A stretch of DNA of 64,000 nucleotides from an uncultured Bacilli bacterium. GTDB lineage: Bacteria; Bacillota_I; Bacilli_A; RFN20; CAG-826. The stretch is from NCBI GenBank assembly GCA_944327845.1, contig CALVHN010000001.1:73149-137148 (forward strand), in the 5' to 3' direction. The notes beneath the pieces were generated by a model that worked only from the letters and a program-made list of their open reading frames with translations, was not told the origin of the DNA and searched no databases. How positions within the stretch are numbered: the first letter of the stretch is position 1; each line of letters begins with the position of its first letter. This document shows positions 47,311 to 57,527 of the stretch, piece after piece. The position numbers and the translations under genes are program-made.

Positions 47311-47539
47311 AAATAAATTCCTTCCCTAAAAATAAATCTATAAAATTATAAAACAATTAAGGATGTATTTAAACTTTTAAAAATAAAATTTTCTTTCTAT
47401 AGTTTATGAACTATTTATAAAGTTAAATTTTCAAATTTTGAAAATATTTTCATTGATTTCTCAAAAACAAATAAAAATTTATGATATTTCTACATTTTAA
47501 GTTTTTGGTTTGCTAAAATATTTTCAAGAGGAAAAATAT

Positions 47540-49453
47540 ATGGCATACGGATTACTTTATGATTTTTTAATCGGACAAACGATTGAAGCTTATAAATATT
47601 TTGGAGCACATTTTGAAAGTAGAGAAATAATTGAAACTATTGATGTTCCATTAAAAAAAGATCCTACTAGAACAAAGAAGGCTCGAAGAAAAAGAAAAAT
47701 TTATGGTGTGGTTTTTAGACTTTATGCACCATCAGCAAGTGATGTTAGTGTTATTGGTGATTTTAATAATTGGGATCCAACAGTGCACAAAATGACAAAA
47801 GTTGATGATTGTGGAGCTTTTGAAATTTTTATTGAAAATCTACACAATTATTCTTTTTATAAATATCATTTCAAAGATGCAAATGGAAATTATGTTGATA
47901 AAGCCGATCCTTTCGCTTTCTTTTCTGAATATAGACCAGGAAGTTGTTCAAGATTATTTAATATCGAAGGATTTATTTGGCACGATCGTCCTTTTTTAGA
48001 AAATAGAGATCGAAATTTTGATAGACCAATGTCCATTTATGAAATGCATTTAGGAAGTTGGAAAGGAATGACTAATGGTCGTAATTTATCTTATGAAGAA
48101 ATTGCTGATTATCTTATTCCTTATTTAAAAGAATTAGGGTATACCCATATTGAAATTATGCCAATAACTCAATATCCTTTTGATGGAAGTTGGGGCTATC
48201 AAGCGACTGGATTTTATAGTGTTGATTCTCGATATGGTAATCCTTTTCAATTAATGTCTTTTATAGACCGAATGCATCAAGCAGGAATTGGTGTAATTTT
48301 AGATTTTGCACCAGTTCATTTTGCAACAGATCCATGGGCATTATCTAAATTTGATGGAACTTGTTTATATGAATATGATAATGAACATATGTATTCTCCA
48401 TGGGGTTCTTTACAATTTGATTTAGGTAAAGATCCTGTTCGTTCATTTTTAATGTCAGCCATGAATTATTTTATTGAATACTTCCATTTTGATGGAATTC
48501 GTTGTGATGCAGTAAGCAACATTGTTTATTGGGAAGGAAATAAGGAACGCGGTGAAAATCATGGTGCAACCGAATTTATTAAAAGACTTAATGGAAAAAT
48601 ACATATTGCTCATAATTCAGTTATGATGATTGCTGAAGATTCGACTGATTTTCCTGGTGTTACAAAACCTCTTGATTGGCAAGGTTTAGGTTTTGATTAT
48701 AAATGGGATTTAGGTTGGATGAATGATACTTTAAAATATTATGCTTTAGATCCAATTTATAAAAAGTATCATCATAATTTAATTAATTTTTCTATGGCTT
48801 ATTTTTATTCAGAAAATTTCTTATTACCTTTATCTCATGATGAAATTGTTCATGGAAAAGGAACAATATTAAATAAAATGTGGGGTGAATATAATGATAA
48901 ATTTGCCTTAGTAAGAAATTTATATACTTATCAATTTTCTCATCCAGGAAAGAAATTGAACTTTATGGGAAATGAGCTTGCAAGTTGGGATGAGTGGAAC
49001 GAGAAAAAATCTTTACCTTGGGAATTAAAAAGATTTCCAAAACATGATTCTGTTTCTAGATTATGTCGAGACTTAAATTTAATTTATCGTTCAGAAAAAG
49101 CAATGTATTTTGAAGAATATAATCCAATACATTTTAATTGGTTAATGGTTGATAATGCTAATGATTCAATCTTTGCTTTTGAAAGAAGATGTGGAAATTC
49201 TCACCTTGTTTTTGTCTTTAATATGACACCTAATTATTACGAATATTATTCAATTGGATTAACAAGAAGTGGAATTTATCATGAAATATTTAATTCTGAT
49301 AAAGATGTATATGGTGGAAGTAACGCTTATAACGGTTTGGATTTAGAATCAAGTGAATTTGGACCTGAAAATAAACCATATAAATTAACAATAAAGCTTG
49401 CTCCATTTGCTGCTTGTATCTTTAAGTATATTGAAAAAAAGGAGACTAAATAA
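47540..49453 (+). CDS. glgB: 1,4-alpha-glucan branching enzyme
   Basis: 637 residues from the ATG at 47540, which follows AAGAGGA; an upstream TTG at 47510 has no ribosome site. A CBM48 domain (about 60-160, VFRLYAPSASDVSVIGDFNN) precedes the GH13 barrel with ILDFAPVHF, the nucleophile in GIRCDAVSN, the acid/base Glu in MIAEDSTD and LSHDEIVHGKG. It creates alpha-1,6 branches in glycogen. Only three bases separate it from glgP, a compact glycogen operon without synthase or ADP-glucose genes here. A perfect 14-bp palindrome lies upstream at 47439-47452. Confidence 0.96.
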   Translation: MAYGLLYDFLIGQTIEAYKYFGAHFESREIIETIDVPLKKDPTRTKKARRKRKIYGVVFRLYAPSASDVSVIGDFNNWDPTVHKMTKVDDCGAFEIFIENLHNYSFYKYHFKDANGNYVDKADPFAFFSEYRPGSCSRLFNIEGFIWHDRPFLENRDRNFDRPMSIYEMHLGSWKGMTNGRNLSYEEIADYLIPYLKELGYTHIEIMPITQYPFDGSWGYQATGFYSVDSRYGNPFQLMSFIDRMHQAGIGVILDFAPVHFATDPWALSKFDGTCLYEYDNEHMYSPWGSLQFDLGKDPVRSFLMSAMNYFIEYFHFDGIRCDAVSNIVYWEGNKERGENHGATEFIKRLNGKIHIAHNSVMMIAEDSTDFPGVTKPLDWQGLGFDYKWDLGWMNDTLKYYALDPIYKKYHHNLINFSMAYFYSENFLLPLSHDEIVHGKGTILNKMWGEYNDKFALVRNLYTYQFSHPGKKLNFMGNELASWDEWNEKKSLPWELKRFPKHDSVSRLCRDLNLIYRSEKAMYFEEYNPIHFNWLMVDNANDSIFAFERRCGNSHLVFVFNMTPNYYEYYSIGLTRSGIYHEIFNSDKDVYGGSNAYNGLDLESSEFGPENKPYKLTIKLAPFAACIFKYIEKKETK

Positions 49454-49456
49454 ATT

Positions 49457-51868
49457 ATGTTATTTAAAAATAAGAAGGAATTTGCAGAGATTTTTAAAGA
49501 AAGAATAATTGCTAAATATGGGAAGGAACCAAAAGATGCACATATTTTTGAAAAATATGACATTCTTGGAGAGATGGTTAGAGATTATGCTGGAACAAAC
49601 TGGAGAAATACAAGAACCTACGTTAATAATCATCATCAAAAACAATTAATATATTTTTCAATGGAGTTCTTAATTGGAAGATTATTAACTAATAATATGA
49701 TGAATTTAGGAATCTTTAATATCTGTAAAGAAGGTTTAGCTAGTTTAGGAATAGATATAGCTGAACTTGAAGATATGGAATCTGATGCTGGACTTGGAAA
49801 TGGTGGATTAGGGCGTTTAGCGGCTTGCTTTTTAGATTCAATTGCTAGTTTAGGCTATCCAGGAAATGGAAACTGTATTCGATATGAATATGGATTTTTT
49901 AAGCAAAAAATTATTGATGAAAGACAAGTTGAACTTCCAGATCAATGGCTAGCCAATGGGTTTGTTTGGGAAGTTAGAAAACCTAAGCATTCATGCGATG
50001 TAGAATTCTTTGGAAATGCTGAAACTTTCTTAAAACCTAATGGTGATTATGGAATTAGAACTGTAAATGCAACAAAAATTACTGCTTGCCCTTATGATGT
50101 TTCAATTGTCGGGTACAAAAATGGTGTTGCAAATAATTTAAGATTATGGTCTGCACAACCTTGTGAAGATAATTTAGTTGGTGGAATGTCATTTGATGAT
50201 TATTTATCAACATTAAAAGAATTATCTCATGGTCTTTATCCAGACGACACAACTGAACATGGTAAATTATTAAGATTAAGACAACAATATTTCTTTGTTT
50301 CTGCTGGCCTACAATCTGCAATAAGAGGTCATTTAAGAATTTATGGAACTTTAGATAATTTCCATGAAAAATATGTTTTTCAACTTAATGACACCCATCC
50401 AATTTTAGCAATTCCAGAATTAATGAGATTATTAATGGATGTTCACGGTTATGGTTGGGATGATGCTTGGAATATTGTGACACATTGTATCGCTTATACT
50501 AATCACACCATCATGCCTGAAGCATTAGAAAGATGGCCTATCCAATATATTCAAATGTTAATGCCAAGGTGCTACATGATTATTGAAGAAATTAATCGTA
50601 GATTTTTAATTTGGATGAATGAACATAATGTTTCTGAGCAAGAACATGACAACATGGAAATTATTAGAGATGGCATGGTAAGAATGACAAATCTTGCGAT
50701 TGTGACATGCTTTTCAGTGAATGGTGTTGCTGAAATTCATACTAATATTCTTAAAAATGTTACCTTTAAACATTTCTATAAATATTTTCCTGAAAAATTT
50801 AATAATAAAACAAATGGTGTAACTCACCGTAGGTGGCTTGTTTATTCAAACGAAGAATTATCAAATTTAATAACTTCCTTAATTGGAGAAGATTGGATTA
50901 AGGATCCTGATCAACTTGAAAAATTAATGGAATTTAAAGACGATAAAAAAGTTTTAAAAGCGTTAAAAGAAATAAAATTAAAAAATAAGATGAGATTAGC
51001 AAAGTATATTAAAGAAAAGAATGGAATTGATATTGATGTTAATTCAATTTTTGATACTCAAATTAAAAGACTTCATGCTTATAAAAGACAACTTTTAAAT
51101 GTTTTTAGAATTATTTATTATTATCATCAAATTAAAACTAATAAAAACTTTAAAATGTATCCTCATACCTTTATTTTTGGTGCAAAAGCAGCTCCTTCAT
51201 ATTACTTTGCAAAAGAAATTATTGCTTTAATTAATGCTTTAGCAAATGTTATCAATAATGATTCAGAAGTGAATAAATATATGAAAGTTGTATTTATTGA
51301 AAATTATGGTGTAAGTCTTGCTGAATTAATAATTCCTGCAACAGACATTTCTGAACAAATTTCAACTGCTGGAAAAGAGGCAAGTGGTACATCTAATATG
51401 AAATTTATGATGAATGGTGCTTTAACTTTAGGAACACTTGATGGAGCAAATGTAGAAATAAATGAACGTGTAGGTGATGAAAATTCATTTATTTTTGGAT
51501 TAAAAGTTGAAGATATTGAAGCTATTAGAAAGAAAGGTTCATATAATGCCTGGGACTTATACAATAAAAACGAGAATATTAGATATATTTTAAATTCATT
51601 ATTTAATGGTCCATGGTGTGAAAATATTCCTGATAGATTTAGAGGTATCTTTGATGAAATTATGAATCACAATGATGAATATTTTATCTTTGAAGATTTT
51701 GAAAGTTATATTAAAGAATCTAAAAAGATTGATGATTATTATTTAAACGAAGAAAATTGGGAAAGATCTTGTTTAATTAATATTGCAAAAAGTGGATATT
51801 TTTCTAGCGATAGAACAATAGAAGAATATAATAAAGATATCTGGCATCTTGAAAAAATTAAATTTTAA
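49457..51868 (+). CDS. glgP: glycogen/maltodextrin phosphorylase
   Basis: 803 residues of the GT35 family. Motifs: YFSMEFLIGR, GLGNGGLGRLAACFLDS, QLNDTHP, TNHTIMPEALE, VTHRRWL, and the pyridoxal-phosphate lysine region EASGTSNMKFMMNGALTLGT. It phosphorolyses alpha-1,4 glucans to glucose-1-phosphate. Length matches bacterial GlgP. Placed three bases after glgB and ending at an intrinsic terminator. Confidence 0.97.
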   Translation: MLFKNKKEFAEIFKERIIAKYGKEPKDAHIFEKYDILGEMVRDYAGTNWRNTRTYVNNHHQKQLIYFSMEFLIGRLLTNNMMNLGIFNICKEGLASLGIDIAELEDMESDAGLGNGGLGRLAACFLDSIASLGYPGNGNCIRYEYGFFKQKIIDERQVELPDQWLANGFVWEVRKPKHSCDVEFFGNAETFLKPNGDYGIRTVNATKITACPYDVSIVGYKNGVANNLRLWSAQPCEDNLVGGMSFDDYLSTLKELSHGLYPDDTTEHGKLLRLRQQYFFVSAGLQSAIRGHLRIYGTLDNFHEKYVFQLNDTHPILAIPELMRLLMDVHGYGWDDAWNIVTHCIAYTNHTIMPEALERWPIQYIQMLMPRCYMIIEEINRRFLIWMNEHNVSEQEHDNMEIIRDGMVRMTNLAIVTCFSVNGVAEIHTNILKNVTFKHFYKYFPEKFNNKTNGVTHRRWLVYSNEELSNLITSLIGEDWIKDPDQLEKLMEFKDDKKVLKALKEIKLKNKMRLAKYIKEKNGIDIDVNSIFDTQIKRLHAYKRQLLNVFRIIYYYHQIKTNKNFKMYPHTFIFGAKAAPSYYFAKEIIALINALANVINNDSEVNKYMKVVFIENYGVSLAELIIPATDISEQISTAGKEASGTSNMKFMMNGALTLGTLDGANVEINERVGDENSFIFGLKVEDIEAIRKKGSYNAWDLYNKNENIRYILNSLFNGPWCENIPDRFRGIFDEIMNHNDEYFIFEDFESYIKESKKIDDYYLNEENWERSCLINIAKSGYFSSDRTIEEYNKDIWHLEKIKF

Positions 51869-51890
51869 TTGAGTTTTGCAAGGATTTTTT

Positions 51891-51922
51891 AAAAAAGGAA
51901 GATATATTAATCTTCCTTTTTT
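51891..51922. terminator. bidirectional terminator between glgP and the DUF523 gene
   Basis: Perfect 13-bp stem AAAAAAGGAAGAT (51891-51903) / ATCTTCCTTTTTT (51910-51922). It includes the stop region of the minus-strand DUF523 gene. Confidence 0.9.
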
Positions 51923-52356
51923 GTTAAAAATAATTCAATAAATTCATCAAGAGTGTAGCAATCTACTTTATGATTTTTTAACTCTTTTGTTGCATAACCT
52001 TCTCCATCAATGAGTCCGCCATTAAATAATCCGTTATGTATTTGATGGACACCACAGCTTGGAGATTTTTCTACTAAAATAGCTTTGGTAATATGCTTAT
52101 ATTTAACAATATTAATAATTTGTTTTGTTCCTCTTAGAAAATAAGAATTTACATCTTTTCCAGATTTTGAATAAGGTAAGCCATTTTTTAATTCAGTAGG
52201 TTCTCTTGGAATTTTCATTCCACCCATTACTTCTGGACAAATTGGAATAATGTCATAATTTTCTTTTATTAACTCAATTTTTGGGTTGTAATTACTTTTC
52301 CCATCGTATCGAGTTTTATCACCTAATAAACATGCACTAACAATAATCGTTTCCAT
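51907..52356 (-). CDS. DUF523 family protein (YbbK-like)
   Basis: 149 residues with the DUF523 signature: VSACLLGDKTRYDGKSNYN at the N-terminus, ICPEVMGGMKIPREPTEL, and KSPSCGVHQI with the conserved Cys, followed by GEGYATKEL. Four well-spaced cysteines suggest a metal or Fe-S site, but the function is not established. A TATAAT on the minus strand (52373-52368) lies 11 bases before the ATG, without a Shine-Dalgarno. It is divergent from the metallopeptidase gene 62 bases away. Confidence 0.9.
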   Translation of the reverse strand: METIIVSACLLGDKTRYDGKSNYNPKIELIKENYDIIPICPEVMGGMKIPREPTELKNGLPYSKSGKDVNSYFLRGTKQIINIVKYKHITKAILVEKSPSCGVHQIHNGLFNGGLIDGEGYATKELKNHKVDCYTLDEFIELFLTKKED

Positions 52357-52418
52357 AAATCTTAAAAATTATAAAGAAAAATTAATTAGTTTTAAAGCAT
52401 TTATTATATAATTATCAC

Positions 52419-53075
52419 ATGATTGTTAAAGAAATTACACAAGTTGAATATTTAGGAAAGAAATATCCAGTAATTTTAAAGAACTTTGATAATCAAAAAA
52501 CTATTAGACTCTATTTTAAAAATGATAAATTTATTCTTACTTGTAATAGATTTGTTTCTCAAACAAACGCTTTAAATGTCATGCTTAAGGATCTTGATTA
52601 TAAAGGTTTAATCGAAAAAAGTAAGTCGACTATTAAAGATCCATTTAAAGAGGATGGTGTTTATTTTTTAGGTAACTTTATTAGAAATAGTGACGGTCTG
52701 GTCAATGTTTTTAATAAGTTTGTTCCATATAAAGATAAAAAGATTTTTTATAAATTAATTAAAAAAGATGTATATAAATTTTTTAATGATCGATTAAATT
52801 ATTATAAACAAGTAATGAATATCAAAACAAATTATTCATTACATATTAAAGATGTTTCTTCAATTTATGGCTCAAATAGTAAAAAAACTTCGTCAATTAC
52901 CTTAAATATTTCTTTAATACATCATTCAATTGGAGAAATCGATTCTGTTATTGTTCATGAATTAGCTCATGATAGAGTAAGAAATCATTCTAATGCTTTT
53001 TATAATGAAATTTTAAAATATTTTCCTGATTATTTTGAATGGGATAAAAAGTTAAGACGAGGAGAATTTAAATGA
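52419..53075 (+). CDS. YgjP-like (DUF45) zinc metallopeptidase-fold protein
   Basis: 218 residues. The C-terminal half has VIVHELAHDRVRNHSNAFYNEI, the HELxH zinc motif followed by an NHS/F pair as in the YgjP/DUF45 family; the N-terminal half has the family's beta-rich domain. Members are predicted metal-dependent hydrolases of unknown substrate. TATAAT (52407-52412) ends six bases before the ATG and there is no Shine-Dalgarno, so the mRNA is probably leaderless. The gene stop (TGA) overlaps the next start by four bases. The TGA confirms normal use of UGA. Confidence 0.88.
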   Translation: MIVKEITQVEYLGKKYPVILKNFDNQKTIRLYFKNDKFILTCNRFVSQTNALNVMLKDLDYKGLIEKSKSTIKDPFKEDGVYFLGNFIRNSDGLVNVFNKFVPYKDKKIFYKLIKKDVYKFFNDRLNYYKQVMNIKTNYSLHIKDVSSIYGSNSKKTSSITLNISLIHHSIGEIDSVIVHELAHDRVRNHSNAFYNEILKYFPDYFEWDKKLRRGEFK

Positions 53076-53815
53076 TTAAGGAAATAACATCTTTAAAAAA
53101 TGAAAAAATTAAATATTTTGCATCTTTAAAAAATAATGATTCAATTAAAAAAGAGAAACTTTTTTTAGTTGAAGGAGAGCATCTTATAAAAATGGCGAAA
53201 GACTATTTAGTAGCGACACTCTCTTTAAAAAAGATTGATTATTTAAGTGATGATATAGACCAATATATTGTCAAAGAAGAAATATTAAAGAAATTAAGTT
53301 TAAACAAATCTTGTAGTAAAGTTATTGGCGTTTGCCGATTAATTCAAAAAGATTTAGAAGAAAATAAACCTTATATTTATTTAGATTGTGTTCAAGATCC
53401 AGGAAATGTTGGAACAATTTTAAGAACAGCTCTAGCTTTTAATTTTAAAAATATTATTTTATCGAGTGATTCAGCAAATCTTTATAATCCAAAAGTTATT
53501 CAATCTTCTCAGGGTGCAATTTTTAATTTAAATGTTATTCAAGGAGATTTAAATACATTAATAGATTTTAAAAATAAAGGGTATAAAATTTATTCAACAA
53601 CTTTGAATGATAAATCAAAATTTCTAGATGAATTTTTAAAAATCCCTGCAAAAACCCTATTAATATTTGGAAATGAAGGAAATGGGATTAGAGAAGAAAT
53701 ATTTAAAATTTCCGATTATTTTATTAAAATTGAGATTGATAATATTGATTCTTTAAATGTTGGTGTAGCTACTGGAATTATATTAAATTATTTTAAGAAT
53801 AAGATTATTGAATGA
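53072..53815 (+). CDS. TrmH/SpoU-family RNA 2'-O-methyltransferase (YsgA-like)
   Basis: 247 residues with an N-terminal substrate-binding domain and a C-terminal SPOUT knot: DCVQDPGNVGTILRTALAF, LLIFGNEGNGIREE and SLNVGVATGIIL are the three SpoU motifs. It methylates ribose 2'-OH in rRNA or tRNA using S-adenosylmethionine. In Bacillus subtilis the homologue ysgA also lies just upstream of pheS-pheT, matching the position here. It overlaps the metallopeptidase gene by four bases (ATGA). Confidence 0.92.
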   Translation: MIKEITSLKNEKIKYFASLKNNDSIKKEKLFLVEGEHLIKMAKDYLVATLSLKKIDYLSDDIDQYIVKEEILKKLSLNKSCSKVIGVCRLIQKDLEENKPYIYLDCVQDPGNVGTILRTALAFNFKNIILSSDSANLYNPKVIQSSQGAIFNLNVIQGDLNTLIDFKNKGYKIYSTTLNDKSKFLDEFLKIPAKTLLIFGNEGNGIREEIFKISDYFIKIEIDNIDSLNVGVATGIILNYFKNKIIE

Positions 53816-53869
53816 TAGAGATTTATAATTTTTATTAAACAATTTAATGCTCAGAGTTAGAGATTGTGG

Positions 53870-54060
53870 TAAAATAAATTGTTGTTTTAGGAGTAGTAAT
53901 CAAAAGATATCTTTAAAGGGAGAAGAGAAAAGTGAAACCTCTTCAAGTAAGGTTTGATGAATTCACCTATTAAATAAAAACAACATTAATTAAGTGCTTT
54001 ATAAAAAATAAAGAATTAGGATGGTAACGCGGATATTTCGTTCCTAACTAATTCTTTTTT
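53870..54060 (+). ncRNA. T-box riboswitch of pheST (TTC specifier)
   Basis: Stem I base TTGTTGTTTT (53880-53889) pairs with AAAACAAC near 53977-53985. The specifier TTC (53962-53964) is followed by A. The antiterminator motif AGGATGGTAACGCGG is at 54018-54032 and the terminator stem AAGAATTAG/CTAATTCTT with U-run ends by 54060. Confidence 0.92.
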
Positions 54061-54090
54061 ATTTATTAATAGTTTATTGGAGGGGAGAGA

Positions 54091-55131
54091 ATGGACATTA
54101 AAAAATATTTTGATGACATTACAAAAGAATTTATTGAAGAACTTACTAAAGTTAAAACATATGAAGAACTTAGTGTAGTAAGAATTAAATATCTTTCTAA
54201 AAAAGGTGTAGTTCCTATGCTTATGCTTAAAATTAAGGAAGTATCTGACAAGAAATCTTTCGGTGAAGCATATAATAAGATTAAAAATTTTGTTGAGCTT
54301 ACATTAAATGAGAAACAAAAAGTTTATGAAACTGAAAAATTAAAACAAGAATTAGAAAAAGAAAAAATAGATATTTCCTTACCTGGAAGTAGTTTAAAGC
54401 GCGGAATGATGAATCCATATTATAAGATTATTAGAGAAATTGAAGATATTTTTGTTGGTATGGGATATCAAGTTGAGGATGGACCTGAAGTTGAAAATGA
54501 TAAGTTTAATTTTGAACTTTTAAATATTCCTAGCGATCATCCAGCAAGAGATATGCAAGATTCTTTATATATTGATTCAAATATTTTATTGAGAACTCAT
54601 ACATCTCCTGTTCAAGCACGAGTTATGCAAAAAGCTAAGGGTAAACCAATTAAAGTTATTTGCCCTGGTAAAGTTTATCGAAGAGACGATGATGATATGA
54701 CACATTCTCATCAATTTGGTCAAGTTGAAGGTTTAGTTATTGATAAGAATATTAATATGGCTAATTTAAAAGCAACTTTAGAATTATTTATTAAGTCAAT
54801 GTTTGGAGAAAAAAGAGAAATAAGATTAAGAAGCTCTTATTTTCCATTTACCGAACCTTCTGTTGAAGTTGATATTTCATGTATAAACTGTGGTGGAAAA
54901 GGATGTTCAATGTGTAAAAACACTGGTTGGATCGAAATTCTTGGTGCGGGTATGGTTAATCCAAAAGTTTTAACAATGAATGGTTATGATGCTGATGAAT
55001 ATAGTGGATTCGCTTTTGGAATTGGTATTGAACGTGTTGCAATGTTACGTTATGGAATTGATGATATAAGAAGAATTTATCAAAATGATATTCGCTTTTT
55101 ATCAAATTTTAACAAAATTTGTGAGGATTAA
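54091..55131 (+). CDS. pheS: phenylalanyl-tRNA synthetase alpha subunit
   Basis: 346 residues: an N-terminal coiled-coil tRNA arm (1-90) and the class II catalytic domain with HPARDMQDSLYI, RTHTSPVQARVM, HQFGQVEGLVI and GFAFGIGIERVAMLRYGIDD. A Cys set CINCGGKGCSMCKNTGW (a zinc-like knuckle common in the bacterial enzyme) is present. The ATG follows GGAGGGGAGAG. Expressed from the T-box leader with pheT, five bases downstream. Confidence 0.97.
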   Translation: MDIKKYFDDITKEFIEELTKVKTYEELSVVRIKYLSKKGVVPMLMLKIKEVSDKKSFGEAYNKIKNFVELTLNEKQKVYETEKLKQELEKEKIDISLPGSSLKRGMMNPYYKIIREIEDIFVGMGYQVEDGPEVENDKFNFELLNIPSDHPARDMQDSLYIDSNILLRTHTSPVQARVMQKAKGKPIKVICPGKVYRRDDDDMTHSHQFGQVEGLVIDKNINMANLKATLELFIKSMFGEKREIRLRSSYFPFTEPSVEVDISCINCGGKGCSMCKNTGWIEILGAGMVNPKVLTMNGYDADEYSGFAFGIGIERVAMLRYGIDDIRRIYQNDIRFLSNFNKICED

Positions 55132-55136
55132 TATTT

Positions 55137-57527
55137 ATGCTAGTTAGTTTAAATGAAATTAAAAAATATGTTGATATTAGTGATTTAACTCCTGAAGATA
55201 TTGCTAATAAATTAACCTTTGCGGGAATTGAAGTTGAAAATATTACTCATCAAGCATTTGGAACAAATTTAGTTATTGGTGAAGTATTATCTTGCCAAAA
55301 TCATCCTGAAAGTGATCATCTACATATATGTAAAGTAGATGTAAAAGATGAAATACTTGATATTGTTTGTGGTGCTCCTAATGTAAGAAAAGGTTTAAAA
55401 GTTATTGTTGCAAAAGTTGGAGCTAAACTTCCTAAAATTGAGATAAAACAAGCTATGATTAAAGGTATGACTTCAAATGGAATGCTTTGTTCCTTACTTG
55501 AATTAGGAGTTGATTCTAAGTTTTTAAAAGAAGAACAAATTAAAGGAATTGAGGAACTTCCTATTGATGCTCCTGTTGGAGAAAAGGATGTCTTAAAATA
55601 TCTTGGGTTAGATGACACTATTTTAGATCTTTCTTTACTTGCTAATAGAAGTGATTGCTATGCTTTAGAAAATGTAGCTCGAGAAATTGGCGCTTTATTT
55701 AATAGAAAAGTAAATATTCCTGAAGTTAAAAATGATGCTACTTATACTGACAATAATTTTAAAGTAGGTAGTGAAACTGTTAATTGTCCTTCTTTTGCAA
55801 TTAAAATCGTTAAAGGAATTGAAATTAAAGAGTCTCCAAAATGGTTAAAGAATGTTTTAAACAGTATGGGTATAAGAAGTATTAATAATATAGTTGATTT
55901 AGGAAATTATATTATGTTAAGAACTGGAAGACCTTTACATATTTATGATTTAGATTTAATTAAAAATGATTTAACTGTAAAAGATAATTTAAATTTAAAG
56001 TTTAAAGCACTCGATTCAAAAGAATATCAAATTAATGAAGGTGATTTAGTTGTTACTACAAATAACGAAGCTGTTTGTCTTGGTGGAATATTAGGTGGTA
56101 AAAATAGTGAAGTAAATGCTTCGACAAAAAATATTGCTATTGAATGTGCTGTATTTAATCATGCTCAAATTAGAAAAACTTGTTCTAGGCTTGGTGTAAG
56201 TAGTGATTCATCTCTTAGATTTAATAAGGGAGTAGATGAAAATATTACTGATTATGTTTTAAACTTAACGACTAACATTTTAAAAGAAATTTCTCCAATA
56301 AAAGAAATTTCTAATATTATTTCTTTTAATAAGATAAAACCTATCGATACAAAACTTATAATGAAAAAAGATTATATAAATAATCGTTTAGGTACTGATT
56401 TTGATTTTGAAGTTATTAAAGATACTCTTGAAAAATTAAGCTTTAAAGTAGATGTTGATAATGATTTAGTAACAGTAATTCCTCCTTCTTATCGAAAAGA
56501 TATTAAAGATAAAGCAGATTTATCAGAAGAAGTAATTCGTTATTTAGGCTTAGACCACATTAAATCTAGCTTACCTACAATGAAAACTACTGTAGGAAAA
56601 TTACATCAATTTGAAGATAAAAAAAGAATAATTGAAGATTATCTTTTAAATAGAGGTTTAAATGAAGTACTAACTTATACATTAGTTTCAAAAAAAGAGA
56701 TTGAAGAATCTGCAATTTTTACAAAAAATCAGCCATATGAGATTTCTAATCCAATAGTTGAAGATCATAAATTTACTCGAACAATGATTTTACCTTCAAT
56801 AATTAAATGTGCAGTTTATAATTACAATCACCAACAAACTAATTTTGGATTATTTGAAATTTCTAAATTAAATATTTTAAATAAAGAAGCTGAAGAGCAT
56901 CTTTCACTTGTTTTATTTGGAAAACAATTTAAACAAGATTTATTAGGCTTCGCTAATTATTCTTATTTTGATGCTAAAGGAATTCTTGAAAATATTCTTA
57001 ATTTCTTTAATGTACAAGAATCAAGAATTAAAATTGAAAGAATTAATGAAGATAATACATACTTACATCCATATAGAAGTGCAAAAATGTTTATTGATAA
57101 TAAATTATTTGCTTACTTTGGAGAACTTCATCCTCTTAAAGCTAAAGAATTAGGCATAAATAAGGAATCAATCGTTGTTTTAGAAGCAGATTTATCTTTG
57201 CTTTATAAAACAAAAACAAAGAATAATAAATTTGAACCTATTTCAATTTATCCTGTTTCATATCGTGATTATGCTTTTATTGCTGATTCAACTTTTGAAT
57301 TTGGCAAATTAAAAACTGAATTAAAACGTACCTCACATTATATTAAGGATGTTCATGTATTTGATATTTTTTCACCAATAAATTTAGATGATAAGTTTAA
57401 ATCTATTGCTATAAGAGTATCAATCGATGGAAAGGATCATACTTTAAAAGATAGTGAAATTACTGAAGTCGATACTAAGATAAGAGAAGCTTTAAAAAAT
57501 GTCATGAAAGTGGAGCTTAGAAAATAA
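55137..57527 (+). CDS. pheT: phenylalanyl-tRNA synthetase beta subunit
   Basis: 796 residues in the standard order: EMAP-like OB domain (residues 40-150, NHPESDHLHICKV), B3/B4 editing domain (about 210-390), B5 domain, catalytic-like core and C-terminal FDX-ACB anticodon domain ending in MKVELRK. It forms an alpha2-beta2 enzyme with PheS. The next gene starts one base before its stop codon is complete (ATGA/TAATGA type overlap). Confidence 0.97.
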   Translation: MLVSLNEIKKYVDISDLTPEDIANKLTFAGIEVENITHQAFGTNLVIGEVLSCQNHPESDHLHICKVDVKDEILDIVCGAPNVRKGLKVIVAKVGAKLPKIEIKQAMIKGMTSNGMLCSLLELGVDSKFLKEEQIKGIEELPIDAPVGEKDVLKYLGLDDTILDLSLLANRSDCYALENVAREIGALFNRKVNIPEVKNDATYTDNNFKVGSETVNCPSFAIKIVKGIEIKESPKWLKNVLNSMGIRSINNIVDLGNYIMLRTGRPLHIYDLDLIKNDLTVKDNLNLKFKALDSKEYQINEGDLVVTTNNEAVCLGGILGGKNSEVNASTKNIAIECAVFNHAQIRKTCSRLGVSSDSSLRFNKGVDENITDYVLNLTTNILKEISPIKEISNIISFNKIKPIDTKLIMKKDYINNRLGTDFDFEVIKDTLEKLSFKVDVDNDLVTVIPPSYRKDIKDKADLSEEVIRYLGLDHIKSSLPTMKTTVGKLHQFEDKKRIIEDYLLNRGLNEVLTYTLVSKKEIEESAIFTKNQPYEISNPIVEDHKFTRTMILPSIIKCAVYNYNHQQTNFGLFEISKLNILNKEAEEHLSLVLFGKQFKQDLLGFANYSYFDAKGILENILNFFNVQESRIKIERINEDNTYLHPYRSAKMFIDNKLFAYFGELHPLKAKELGINKESIVVLEADLSLLYKTKTKNNKFEPISIYPVSYRDYAFIADSTFEFGKLKTELKRTSHYIKDVHVFDIFSPINLDDKFKSIAIRVSIDGKDHTLKDSEITEVDTKIREALKNVMKVELRK

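Noticed and set aside
47510-47540. TTG start at 47510 for glgB
   Set aside because: No ribosome site precedes it; the ATG at 47540 has AAGAGGA at good spacing.
49460-50321. Minus-strand ORFs within glgP
   Set aside because: They are shadows of the strongly conserved phosphorylase frame, with no ribosome sites and no domain-like sequence.
53072-53815. UGA read as tryptophan, as in Mycoplasma
   Set aside because: TGA ends the YgjP-like and YsgA-like genes at positions expected for those families, and Trp is encoded by TGG throughout.
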